Below are positions 7,061-14,539 of a stretch of DNA of 17,239 nt, one piece after another. The stretch spans positions 1 through 17,239 of the forward strand of contig CAVSZZ010000003.1 in the NCBI GenBank assembly GCA_963732595.1, written 5' to 3'. Numbering within the stretch: the stretch's first letter is position 1; each line of letters starts with the position of its first letter. The notes below the pieces were generated by a model. It was not told the origin of the DNA. It made no database searches and saw only the letters and a list, made by a program, of their open reading frames with translations. A program made the translations under genes and the position numbers. The stretch comes from JAFGXF01 sp963732595 (GTDB lineage Bacteria > Chloroflexota > Anaerolineae > Anaerolineales > Anaerolineaceae).

Positions 7061-8037
7061 ACGAAACAGCGCGAAAAATCGGTGATGGGTTTAAACAAGC
7101 GGAAAGCATCTGGATAGCCTCGCATATCCGGCCTGATGGAGACGCCATAGGCTCATTGCTCGGCCTGGGTTTGGCGCTTGAAAATTCCGGTAAACAGGTC
7201 ACCATGCTATTATCGGATGGCCTGCCTGCCAATTTCCGATATATGCCCGGTTCGGACCGGATCGTAAAGAAGAGCGATGCTGGCAACGGGTTACGGGTAG
7301 CCGTGGATTGCTCAGATATCCGGCGGCTCGGTACGGCCGTCCACGAGGATGAGCGGCTCGATATCAGCATTGACCACCATATCACCAACATCATGCCGGC
7401 GGAATTGAATCTGGTGGAATCGGAAGAACCAGCCACGTCTGCCATCCTGGCAAAATACCTGCCCGAGTGGGGCATGCCGATCACTCCCGATATCGCCACC
7501 TGCCTGTTGACCGGCGTATTGAGTGACACCCTGGGTTTTCGCACTTCCAATATGACCCCAGACACACTCCGCCTGGGTGCCATGTTGATGGAAAAAGGCG
7601 CCAACCTGCCCGATCTGTACCAACGCGCCCTGGTTCGGCGATCTTTCGATGCTGCGCGATATTGGGGTTTTGGTCTGTCGCGCCTGCAGTGCGTGGATCG
7701 CCTGCTTTGGACGACATTGACGGTTTCGGACCGCAAGGAAGCCGGTTATCCAGGCCGGGATGATGCTGACCTGATGGCAGTGCTTTCCGCCATAGATGGC
7801 GCGGATATATCCATTATTTTTAATGAACAGTCTGAAGGGCATATCAAGATCAGTTGGCGTTCACAACCCGGCTATGATGTCTCCAAACTGGCTTTATCAA
7901 TGGGGGGCGGGGGTCATCCTGCGGCATCCGGTGCCGAAATGACCGGAACAATGGAAGAAGTGAAAGAAAGAGTACTGACTGCCACCCGCCAGATACTTCA
8001 AAACGGAAACGGCGGAAAAAAAGAAACAACCAAATGA
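7057..8037 (+). CDS. nrnA: DHH/DHHA1 phosphoesterase, NrnA-like oligoribonuclease
   Basis: NrnA-type proteins degrade short oligoribonucleotides (nanoRNA) and in some species dephosphorylate pAp. The 326-residue protein shows the DHH catalytic set: HIRPDGDAIGS (H23, D27, D29), VAVDCSD (D84), IDHHITN (D106, H107, H108), and D157 in GVLSDTLGF. The C-terminal DHHA1 domain carries GGGGHPAASGA (283-293), which binds substrate. These match manganese-dependent NrnA. The position between rbfA and truB is common in Chloroflexota and Firmicutes. The ATG overlaps the rbfA stop as ATGA, so translation is probably coupled. Whether it acts mainly on nanoRNA, pAp or cyclic-dinucleotide products cannot be decided from sequence. 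Confidence 0.93.
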   Translation: MNETARKIGDGFKQAESIWIASHIRPDGDAIGSLLGLGLALENSGKQVTMLLSDGLPANFRYMPGSDRIVKKSDAGNGLRVAVDCSDIRRLGTAVHEDERLDISIDHHITNIMPAELNLVESEEPATSAILAKYLPEWGMPITPDIATCLLTGVLSDTLGFRTSNMTPDTLRLGAMLMEKGANLPDLYQRALVRRSFDAARYWGFGLSRLQCVDRLLWTTLTVSDRKEAGYPGRDDADLMAVLSAIDGADISIIFNEQSEGHIKISWRSQPGYDVSKLALSMGGGGHPAASGAEMTGTMEEVKERVLTATRQILQNGNGGKKETTK

Positions 8038-8109
8038 ACTGCCATAATCTGTATCGTAAGGTCAATTTTATTATCAGGATTAGCATGTCCACTCGGGTGG
8101 GGGGATTGG

Positions 8110-8129
8110 ACTATCTTAAGGAGGATAGT
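8110..8129 (+). promoter_or_regulatory. Hairpin presenting the truB ribosome-binding site
   Basis: ACTATC (8110-8115) and GATAGT (8124-8129) form a 6-bp stem around an 8-nt loop TTAAGGAG. Most of the strong Shine-Dalgarno sequence TAAGGAGG lies in the loop. It could expose or modulate the site. The SD is 6 nt before the ATG at 8131, which is why that start is preferred to the GTG at 8128. Confidence 0.4.
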
Positions 8130-8130
8130 G

Positions 8131-9045
8131 ATGAGTGAAGAAAGTCAATTTGATGTAAAGAATGCGATCTCGGGTGTCCTGGTGGTCGATAAACCAGTCG
8201 GATTGACCTCCCACGAGGTCGTCCAGATCATCCGCCATGGGACCAATATCCGTCGCGCCGGGCATACCGGCACATTGGACCCGCGCGCCTCGGGTGTGTT
8301 GATCGTGTTGATTGGTCCGGCCGTGCGCCTGAGCGAATATGTCAGCGCCTCAGACAAACGTTACCAGGCCATCATCCGTCTTGGCGCCACAACCGATACT
8401 TTCGATGCTGACGGACGCTTCACCAGCAAGGACGAAACACCAGAGATAACCGAGGAACAATTCGAGACCACCTTGAAGACGTTCGTCGGCGAGATCATCC
8501 AAACGCCTCCACCCTATTCTGCCGTCAAGGTTCATGGCCGGCCTGCATACGATATGGCCCGGGAAGGTGAAGAAGTGCAGCTTGAACCACGCAAGATCCA
8601 GGTTTACAGTCTTGAACTGTTAGAATGGGCACCTCCGGAGGCGGTCATCGATGTATATTGCTCATCCGGCACATATGTGCGCTCCCTGGCCAACGACCTG
8701 GGTGATAAACTGGGATGTGGTGCCTACCTGACCGGCTTACGCCGAACCAAAAGTGGCAGGTTCACATTGCGGGATGCAGTTCCCCTGCGGAAATTACGTG
8801 AAGCATTCGATGCAGGCAACTGGTACCAATTTGTCATCCCGGCGGCTGAGGCACTCAGTGACTGGCCTGCCCTTGAGTTGGACAACGAAAAGGTTGAAGC
8901 AGTGCGCCACGGTCACCGTGTGCCGGCAGAAGCTGGAGCCACTGGAATGGCGCGCGGGATCAGCGAAGCGGGTGAGTTGATCGCCCTGCTTGAGGTCGAC
9001 GCAACCACCCAGGAATGGCAACCTCGCAAGGTTTTCTTCACTTGA
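8131..9045 (+). CDS. truB: tRNA pseudouridine(55) synthase TruB
   Basis: TruB isomerises U55 in the T arm of tRNA and also acts as a tRNA-folding chaperone. The 304-residue protein carries the motif I segment GVLVVDKPVGLTSH, the catalytic GHTGTLDPRASGVL with Asp50, then KRYQAIIRLGATTDTFDADG and the GTYVRSLANDLG segment near 180. A C-terminal extension of about 80 residues fits the PUA-like region of bacterial TruB. The ATG at 8131 has a strong AAGGAGG site. A gap of about 90 nt separates it from nrnA, and a terminator follows 7 nt after its stop, so truB ends the operon. Confidence 0.97.
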   Translation: MSEESQFDVKNAISGVLVVDKPVGLTSHEVVQIIRHGTNIRRAGHTGTLDPRASGVLIVLIGPAVRLSEYVSASDKRYQAIIRLGATTDTFDADGRFTSKDETPEITEEQFETTLKTFVGEIIQTPPPYSAVKVHGRPAYDMAREGEEVQLEPRKIQVYSLELLEWAPPEAVIDVYCSSGTYVRSLANDLGDKLGCGAYLTGLRRTKSGRFTLRDAVPLRKLREAFDAGNWYQFVIPAAEALSDWPALELDNEKVEAVRHGHRVPAEAGATGMARGISEAGELIALLEVDATTQEWQPRKVFFT

Positions 9046-9052
9046 TCGACTC

Positions 9053-9076
9053 AAACTCCCCCCTCGGGGAGTTTTT
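9053..9076 (+). terminator. Intrinsic terminator after truB
   Basis: AAACTCCCC pairs perfectly with GGGGAGTTT around a CCTC tetraloop, giving a 9-bp stem. The T-run reaches five bases, including the stem end. It lies 7 nt past the truB stop and separates the nusA-truB unit from ribF. Confidence 0.88.
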
Positions 9077-9095
9077 CATTACCATTTATTCCGAG

Positions 9096-9125
9096 TTGTT
9101 CTCCATGGCCCATATCGATTAAAAT
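9096..9125 (+). promoter_or_regulatory. Candidate ribF promoter close to the start codon
   Basis: TTGTTC (9096-9101) and TAAAAT (9120-9125, 5 of 6 matches) have an 18-bp spacer, just after the truB terminator. The -10 box ends 10 nt before the ribF ATG, so the mRNA would begin within about 4 nt of the start codon. No Shine-Dalgarno sequence is seen, so ribF may be leaderless or nearly so. Confidence 0.4.
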
Positions 9126-9135
9126 TAGATAGACC

Positions 9136-10059
9136 ATGCCCACTTTTTATAACTCCTTGGATGGTTTGATCCTTAAAGACTCCTGGCTTGCGATCGGTTC
9201 ATTCGATGGCGTTCACCTCGGTCATCGCGACCTGATCCGCCGGTTGGTCGAAGGCGCTCGGGCGGAAAAATGCCAGTCAGTGGTGATGACGCTATTTCCG
9301 CACCCCAGCCGTGTGGTGCGCGGTCTGACCACACCCATATATTTATCCACCTTTAAAGAACGTGTGGCATTACTGGAGAATCTGGGCGTGGATCACATCA
9401 TCCATTTGTCATTTAACCAAAAAATAGCCAGCCAATCCGCAGCCACCTTTATGAATCGGATTGTCTACCAGTTGGGTGTGAAACACCTGGTGGTTGGTCA
9501 AAATTTTACGCTGGGACACGACCGCAAGGGTAATGTGGATGAATTGTCCCGCCTGGGTAAGGCGCTTGGATACCAGCTGACAGTCATTCCGCCTCTTACA
9601 CTGGATGGGATCGTCGTTTCTTCCAGCCAGATCCGCGCCTGGCTGGGCGAAGGGGATGTCGATATGGCCACCAGGGCGCTGGGCAGACTATACCAGATTT
9701 GCGGCCAGGTGGTGCATGGCGACGAACGCGGAGGCAGGATCGGTATTCCAACATGCAACCTGGCGGTCTGGCAGGAGCAGAAGCTGCCAGCTGGCGGCGT
9801 GTATGCCTGTTGGGCTGAAGTCGACAATCGCAGACTGCGCGCGGTGACCAATATCGGGCTGCGCCCAACCTTCCAGTCCGAGCATCCACATGTGACCGTG
9901 GAAGCCCACCTGCTCGACTTCTCAGCAGATCTTTATGACCGGGAGCTATGTCTTGGCTTCGCCCAACGCATCCGTGGTGAAACGCGCTTCGAGACCGTTG
10001 ATGCGCTGGTGGAACAAATCCATTTGGATATCACACTCGCCCGGAGGTTGCTTGTCTGA
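9136..10059 (+). CDS. ribF: Bifunctional riboflavin kinase/FAD synthetase RibF
   Basis: RibF phosphorylates riboflavin to FMN and then adenylylates it to FAD. The 307-residue protein has the FAD synthetase half first: the nucleotidyltransferase motif GSFDGVHLGH (21-30), FPHPSRV (54-60), FKERVALLENLGVD and the VVSSSQIR segment near 160-167. The riboflavin kinase half starts near 185 with GQVVHGDERGGRIGIPTCNL (190-209), followed by GVYACW and TNIGLRPTF. The kinase motif has PTCN where PTAN is usual, a conservative change. The start ATG lacks a Shine-Dalgarno site. A terminator lies upstream. The 3' end overlaps the ThyX-like gene by 8 nt, so the two are probably co-translated. Confidence 0.96.
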   Translation: MPTFYNSLDGLILKDSWLAIGSFDGVHLGHRDLIRRLVEGARAEKCQSVVMTLFPHPSRVVRGLTTPIYLSTFKERVALLENLGVDHIIHLSFNQKIASQSAATFMNRIVYQLGVKHLVVGQNFTLGHDRKGNVDELSRLGKALGYQLTVIPPLTLDGIVVSSSQIRAWLGEGDVDMATRALGRLYQICGQVVHGDERGGRIGIPTCNLAVWQEQKLPAGGVYACWAEVDNRRLRAVTNIGLRPTFQSEHPHVTVEAHLLDFSADLYDRELCLGFAQRIRGETRFETVDALVEQIHLDITLARRLLV

Positions 10060-11470
10060 ACCCACTTCCCGCAGGATCTACCTGTTAGATCCAAGCCTGT
10101 ACAGCCCTGAAACAATTGCAGTGGCATTTGCCAAGACATCGCGCTCACCATTGCCGTTCGATGAAATTGCCAATGACCTCAACGCGGAAAAGTCTGCTGA
10201 ATTCAATGAAAAATGGGTGGTGGGGTACGGGCATGCCTCGGTAGCCGAGCACGCTGTCTTGCACCTCGCGATCGAGAATGTGTCGCGCCTGGCAGTGGAG
10301 ATGATCGAAGCCAACCGGCTGGCATCCTTTACTGAAAAATCCACACGCTATCAGAACTGGCACCATCAAGCTTTCTTTACCCCACCTGAGTTGAAGGGTC
10401 ATCCCCTGGAACAGGATTACCAGGACACCTGCACGAAGCTATTTGACTTTTATATCGATTGTCAACCGCAACTCCAGGCACAATTGATGCGCGGACGATC
10501 CCGACTGGTCGGCGAGAGTGAGGCAGCATACGAACGTTGTATACGCTCACAAGCTCTCGATGCTGCCCGCTATTTGCTGCCAGCCGCAGCTCTGGCTAAT
10601 CTTGGTATGACTGCCAATGCGCGCACGCTCGAGTATGCCATCTCGAAGATGTTGTCGTCTCAACTCGAGGAAGTTCGTCAGATCGGAGAAAGCATCAAGT
10701 CGGCCGCCTGTGCCAGCGTGCCAACACTGATCAAGTATGCCGCAGTGAACAAATACCAGTCCTCGCTCAGGGATTGGAAATGTCCTGAATTCGCCCAACA
10801 CTTTGACAGCGCCACTTCGGACTGGTTAACCCTGGTCAACTGCAATTCCCTGGGTGTGGAAAAACTTCTGGCTTCCATGCTCTACCGTCATGGTGATCAA
10901 GATTATGATACCTGTTTCCGATATGCATCCAATCTGTCCGATGAGGAAAAAACAAAGCTTCTTAAATCCTTCCTGGATGAAATGGGAGACCATGATAATC
11001 CCCCACATGAATTCGAGCACACGTCCTACACTTTCGATATTCTCATGGACCAGGGTGCCTATTACGAGGTCAAACGCCACCGTATGATGACACAGTCGCC
11101 CCAGTCGCTGAATGCATCTCTGGGATATGCCACCCCCCGCATCTTCGAGGACAGTGGATTATTAAAGCAATATCACGAGGCAATGGATCAGACTGCAGCC
11201 TGCTGGAAAAAATTGGCGGATTGGAATCCTTCAGTGGCCAGCTATATCGTACCGAATGGCTTCAACAGGCGGGTATTGTTATCGTTGAATGTCCGCGAGG
11301 CTTACACCTTCATCAAGTTGCGTTCATCAACCAACGCTCATTTCTCCGTTCGACGGGTGGCTTACCGGATGGCTGAGGAGATCCAGAAGGTCCACCCCGT
11401 GCTGGCCGGACTATTTCTCCTGAACGCTTCAGAGTCTTCTGACTCGATCAATCGAATGTATTTCATATAA
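10052..11470 (+). CDS. Tandem ThyX-like protein (FAD-dependent thymidylate synthase family)
   Basis: ThyX enzymes make dTMP using FAD, NADPH and methylene-tetrahydrofolate, normally as tetramers of about 220-250 residues. This 472-residue protein contains two ThyX-like halves. The N-half has GHASVAEHAVLHLAIENVSR (60-79), then ANRLASFTEKSTRY (87-100), where the canonical RHRxxSxNExSxRY has lost its first Arg and His but keeps Arg, Ser and the ExSxRY end. The C-half has EFEHTSYTFDIL (320-331) and KRHRMMTQSPQSL (341-353), which keeps RHR but has Thr in place of the Ser and lacks the ExSxRY end; NVREAYTFIKLRSSTNAHFS (413-432) resembles the ThyX C-terminal NxR...LR...AQ region. Start: TTG at 10052 with GGAGG 4 nt upstream, overlapping the ribF stop by 8 nt; no nearby in-frame ATG fits. 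Family assignment is good; thymidylate synthase activity is uncertain. Confidence 0.85.
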   Translation: MSEPTSRRIYLLDPSLYSPETIAVAFAKTSRSPLPFDEIANDLNAEKSAEFNEKWVVGYGHASVAEHAVLHLAIENVSRLAVEMIEANRLASFTEKSTRYQNWHHQAFFTPPELKGHPLEQDYQDTCTKLFDFYIDCQPQLQAQLMRGRSRLVGESEAAYERCIRSQALDAARYLLPAAALANLGMTANARTLEYAISKMLSSQLEEVRQIGESIKSAACASVPTLIKYAAVNKYQSSLRDWKCPEFAQHFDSATSDWLTLVNCNSLGVEKLLASMLYRHGDQDYDTCFRYASNLSDEEKTKLLKSFLDEMGDHDNPPHEFEHTSYTFDILMDQGAYYEVKRHRMMTQSPQSLNASLGYATPRIFEDSGLLKQYHEAMDQTAACWKKLADWNPSVASYIVPNGFNRRVLLSLNVREAYTFIKLRSSTNAHFSVRRVAYRMAEEIQKVHPVLAGLFLLNASESSDSINRMYFI

Positions 11471-11539
11471 GAATTATGGCTACCCGGATCGTCTACCTGT
11501 GAATTGCATAACGATTTTTGGGCTTGATCATCGCATAAT

Positions 11540-11572
11540 AAAAGTCCTCCCCCGCAATGGGGGAGGACTTTT
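11540..11572. terminator. Bidirectional intrinsic terminator between convergent genes
   Basis: AAAAGTCCTCCCCC pairs perfectly with GGGGGAGGACTTTT around a 5-nt GCAAT loop, a 14-bp stem with A and T tracts at its ends. It lies 69 nt after the ThyX-like stop and 9 nt after the DUF4349 stop on the other strand, so it can end transcription from both sides. Confidence 0.93.
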
Positions 11573-11581
11573 GATTATTGT

Positions 11582-12553
11582 TTATTTCTTCACCACAGGG
11601 GGTGTGGCTTTCTTGAAATGCTTTACGATCCGGCGGATCAACCAGATGAAGAACCAGATGGGACCACCGATAATAATGATGTAAACAATCAGTACTGGGA
11701 GGATATGCAGGACAAACCTGAGCAAACCCTCATAGATATCTTTCATGGTATCGATCAGATCCTGAATGGCCTCCAATGCCACACCCTTGGGTTGCCATGG
11801 GCCAACCGTCACAGGTTTGATGGATTCCTTGGCCTGCAGGTTGACCGAGATGGCTGACATGGCTGCAGATTCATCATAGTAGCGGATCTGACCCTTCAGA
11901 ACTTCGATCTGGCTGCGTATTTCGGACAATCGGTTGAAAGCAATCAGCCAATCCTCTGCCTTTTTTGTTTCATCCAGAAACTCCTGCAATTTCTTTTCCG
12001 ACAGTTCAAGGTTGGTCAGACGCGACTGGAGGTCAGTGTATTCAGCGGTGACGTCCTGTCCCGAAATGCTCTCGCTGAGGACATCACTATCCGGGTTCTC
12101 CACCTGCCCCTTGATCTCTTCGAGCGCTGCGGTTAAAAGCTCTGCCGGGACGCGAATGGTGAGATAAGCGTAAGGGACTTCAATGCCTGTGGAAGTGGTG
12201 GTCTTGTAAAGGTTGGAGTTGACCACAAACCCCCCCATCCGTTCGGCCATCAATACGATCCGGCTCAGACTCGCCGCGGGGTCCGGTACGACGATCGATA
12301 AATCAGCATTCTTGAGGATGATCCGCTCGACAGTGCCGGTCGAACCAGTGCCACTAAGAGATTTATCCGTCGCTGAAATCGCACTTTCTTCCAGAGCCTG
12401 CTCGGCCGGCGGCATGGCTCCGGAGCCAGCATCATTTCGTGCAAAATCCATCACCGGTGCAGGTGCTTCCATACTGGTAGCCTTTGATGCGCAGGCAGTT
12501 ACCAGTCCGAGGATGGCGATCAGGGATAAAACAAAAATGAGACTCTTCTTCAT
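11582..12553 (-). CDS. DUF4349 lipoprotein with C-terminal membrane anchor
   Basis: A 323-residue exported lipoprotein. Residues 1-20 are a signal peptide ending in the lipobox LVTAC, with Cys21 as the expected lipidation site. A low-complexity stretch to about 75 is followed by the DUF4349 domain (ILKNADLSIVVPD near 79-91, AERMGGFVVNSNL near 103-115, YAYLTIRVPAE near 129). A likely coiled coil spans about 170-222, and a strong transmembrane segment (about 281-306) is followed by a basic tail. A lipid anchor plus a membrane helix is the usual DUF4349 layout; the function is unknown. I choose the ATG at 12553, since it is preceded by GGAGGAG and begins a proper signal peptide; a longer in-frame version from 12616 has no such support. 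It is the last gene of the minus-strand run, closed by the bidirectional terminator. Confidence 0.88.
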   Translation of the reverse strand: MKKSLIFVLSLIAILGLVTACASKATSMEAPAPVMDFARNDAGSGAMPPAEQALEESAISATDKSLSGTGSTGTVERIILKNADLSIVVPDPAASLSRIVLMAERMGGFVVNSNLYKTTTSTGIEVPYAYLTIRVPAELLTAALEEIKGQVENPDSDVLSESISGQDVTAEYTDLQSRLTNLELSEKKLQEFLDETKKAEDWLIAFNRLSEIRSQIEVLKGQIRYYDESAAMSAISVNLQAKESIKPVTVGPWQPKGVALEAIQDLIDTMKDIYEGLLRFVLHILPVLIVYIIIIGGPIWFFIWLIRRIVKHFKKATPPVVKK

Positions 12554-12628
12554 AAGATACTCCTCCGTGGAAATGTTATAACTGTCAGACGAACTGATGA
12601 CCGGTTTGGTTCCCACCCATGACTGAGA

Positions 12629-13357
12629 TTACCAGCCACCTTCGAGCCTTGCGGCATTGCGAACCGGTAAGCCGGCATCTATGATCAATTTTTGTACCAA
12701 TCGGAAGTTATAAGGCACCCGATGAAGCTCCCAGCTGGATGCGGTTGAGTCGATTATCGCATAACTTGCATTTGAATTATGATCACGCGGCTGCCCAACC
12801 GATCCAGGATTCAAGATCATGCGCGGTGACAACTTGATGACCTGTCCAACCTGGGGAATGGTCATTTCCACATGCTCATCTTTCTTTCCCAATTTGTAAA
12901 CCACCGGGACGTGGGTGTGACCTACCAGGCAATATTTCGTTGTAAAGGCCGGCATGTTATGGCGGGCATCTTCGGTATTCAGGATATATTCCCAGATCGG
13001 GTAGCGCGGGCTGCCATGCGCCATGGTGAAGCTGTTCTGGCGTATCTTCTCAGGCAGCCCTTCCAGAAAAGCACTGTTCTCTTTGGTAAGGTTATCGATC
13101 ATGTATTGCACAGATTGGCGGGCTTCGTTATTAAATTCTTCAAGATCGATGCCACCCATGCTGGCAGCATCATGGTTCCCAAGCAGGCAGATAAGGTTAG
13201 GAAGGGTGCGCACGAGATCGACACATTCATTTGGTTGTGGTCCGTATCCGACCAGATCCCCAAGGCACCAGACCGCGTCCACAGTCCCGGCATTCTTCAG
13301 TACAGCTTCAAAAGCCGGCAAATTTCCGTGAATATCCGAAATGACAAGAATTCTCAT
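12629..13357 (-). CDS. Calcineurin-like metallophosphoesterase, YfcE/DUF2436-type
   Basis: A 242-residue cytosolic two-metal phosphoesterase. Metal and catalytic motifs are in order: SDIHGN (D8, H10), GDLVGYGP (D34), LGNHD (N61, H62, D63), AHGSP (H114) and GHTHVP (H147, H149). The segment NPGSVGQPRD (183-192) is typical of the YfcE-like group. This group hydrolyses phosphodiesters or phosphomonoesters; the natural substrate is unknown. The ATG follows directly on the TAA of the DUF3048 gene (TAAATG) with no clear Shine-Dalgarno site, so translation is probably by coupling. It resembles stand-alone phosphoesterases, with no accessory domain seen. Confidence 0.93.
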   Translation of the reverse strand: MRILVISDIHGNLPAFEAVLKNAGTVDAVWCLGDLVGYGPQPNECVDLVRTLPNLICLLGNHDAASMGGIDLEEFNNEARQSVQYMIDNLTKENSAFLEGLPEKIRQNSFTMAHGSPRYPIWEYILNTEDARHNMPAFTTKYCLVGHTHVPVVYKLGKKDEHVEMTIPQVGQVIKLSPRMILNPGSVGQPRDHNSNASYAIIDSTASSWELHRVPYNFRLVQKLIIDAGLPVRNAARLEGGW

Positions 13358-14527
13358 TTAGGGTAGCGTGTTATCCAAAACCCACATCGCATCCGGTGGG
13401 GTTGTTAAGGTTGATTTCGATCCAACGATGATGAACCAGGTTTTCCCTGGATTGAAAGCCAGGTGATCACCCTCGGGGGTGAAAAATTGAAGTGGACGTT
13501 CTTCTCCGGCGGATTTCCAGATACCGTCAAAAGCTTTCCCGTCACGCAGCAGTACCAGTCGGGCGCCACTTTCGTTGCTAACCAGCTGCATGTCAAAGTA
13601 GGTGGCCGCGTACATTTCATGCCTGGTAAACAGGATCGCTACATTCTCAAAGGCTAATTGCAGGCCAGTGTTCGCATCCGTAAGCGGGATCATCTCGATG
13701 ATTTCCTGACCTTCTTCACCTGAAACGGTCTCGATCCAACGCAGGTAGGTTCCGGAAGCTCCATCATAGTGCCATTCAGCCCGATTGTAGTAACTAAAGA
13801 TGACCGAGAGATCCGGTGCGGAACGTCCATCCTGGGGAAGCTTTTCCGAGAAAACCATCCCCGCCAGATTCGGTTGATCACTGCTGCAAATACCTTTGTC
13901 AAGGGCGTATTGACTCAATTCAGCCGTATTCGCGAACATGCTGATGACTGTCTCATTGCCGGTGTCGCATATACCTGGGCAGGTGGAAGGCGAGCCGCTG
14001 ATGGCTCGCTTTTTCAAATTGGAATAGAGGTATTCATTGACCTTGAACCAGGCACCTTTGAAAGCCAGGATGCCCTGGTACAGATTTGCCAGTTGCACAT
14101 CCACGAGGCGGGCAGAGCGGATCGGTCCGACCTTGGCCGCGTCACTTCCATAATACACCGCTGCGAAGCGATTCATACCTTCGCCGATGTAATAATCGAA
14201 GACCAGATCTGCCTGAGACAAACCGGCATGGGGACGACCACTGCGCGGGTAGTTGGAGACTTTGATCACCATTGGGCAACGTGCAAGCAGTGCGGGGTCA
14301 TCCACCATCAACCCGGTCAGCGGATCTGTGCCGGCGGGATAATCCTCGGGTCCATATATCGGAATGGTCGGGAGTGGAACTATGGTTGGAGTCGGTGTGA
14401 ATGTGGGGGCTACCGAGATCGTGGGGACGCTGGTCTCCGGAACCGTGGTGGTTGCCGGATCGCAACCCGTCAGGAGGAATAAAAGCACTGCTAATCCCCC
14501 AACCAGGCTGCGATAACTTTTTTGCAT
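13358..14527 (-). CDS. DUF3048 (YerB-like) lipoprotein
   Basis: A 389-residue exported lipoprotein. The signal peptide ends in the lipobox LLTGC (Cys22), then a Thr/Pro/Val-rich linker (about 24-56) spaces the domain from the membrane. The DUF3048 core follows with its hallmarks: DPLTGLMVDD (69-77), PMVIKVSNYPRSGRPHAGLS (85-104), ADLVFDYYIGEGMNRFAAVY (106-125) and KVGPIRSAR (132-140). The C-terminal portion (about 260-389) fits the DUF3048 C-terminal domain. B. subtilis YerB is the named relative; its function is not known to me. It starts 7 nt after the upstream stop, with no Shine-Dalgarno site but a perfect TATAAT 6 nt before the ATG, which suggests an internal leaderless promoter. A terminator-like hairpin lies antisense inside the gene. 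Confidence 0.9.
   Translation of the reverse strand: MQKSYRSLVGGLAVLLFLLTGCDPATTTVPETSVPTISVAPTFTPTPTIVPLPTIPIYGPEDYPAGTDPLTGLMVDDPALLARCPMVIKVSNYPRSGRPHAGLSQADLVFDYYIGEGMNRFAAVYYGSDAAKVGPIRSARLVDVQLANLYQGILAFKGAWFKVNEYLYSNLKKRAISGSPSTCPGICDTGNETVISMFANTAELSQYALDKGICSSDQPNLAGMVFSEKLPQDGRSAPDLSVIFSYYNRAEWHYDGASGTYLRWIETVSGEEGQEIIEMIPLTDANTGLQLAFENVAILFTRHEMYAATYFDMQLVSNESGARLVLLRDGKAFDGIWKSAGEERPLQFFTPEGDHLAFNPGKTWFIIVGSKSTLTTPPDAMWVLDNTLP
13987..14014 (+). terminator. Terminator-like hairpin antisense to the DUF3048 gene
   Basis: On the plus strand GCGAGCC (13990-13996) pairs with GGCTCGC (14003-14009) around a 6-nt loop. The stem extends by a G-U pair and two A-T pairs, and five T follow (14010-14014). 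It has the form of an intrinsic terminator for plus-strand RNA but lies inside the minus-strand DUF3048 coding sequence. No plus-strand gene is evident here, so it would act on antisense RNA, or it is chance. Confidence 0.4.
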
Positions 14528-14533
14528 TATTTA

Positions 14534-14539
14534 ATTATA
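14534..14539 (-). promoter_or_regulatory. Perfect -10 box just before the DUF3048 start
   Basis: TATAAT on the minus strand overlaps the stop codon of the upstream gene and ends 6 nt before the DUF3048 ATG. This spacing would put the transcription start at or next to the ATG, the geometry of a leaderless gene. I see no good -35 box at 16-18 bp, which lowers confidence. Confidence 0.35.

Noticed and set aside
6759..7736. Minus-strand frame of 325 codons opposite rbfA and nrnA
   Set aside because: Both plus-strand genes carry full family motifs. The antisense product is rich in Arg and Ser with no domain.
9935..10051. Extended N-terminus of the ThyX-like gene inside ribF
   Set aside because: The extra 39 codons overlap the conserved C-terminus of ribF. 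The TTG at 10052 has GGAGG in front and begins just before the RRIYLL segment expected at the family N-terminus.
12554..12616. Longer N-terminus of the DUF4349 lipoprotein
   Set aside because: It would put 21 polar residues before the signal peptide and displace the strong GGAGGAG ribosome-binding site into the coding region.
13769..14482. Plus-strand frame of 237 codons opposite the DUF3048 gene
   Set aside because: The minus-strand product has a lipobox and DUF3048 motifs. The plus-strand product has no recognisable features or ribosome-binding site.
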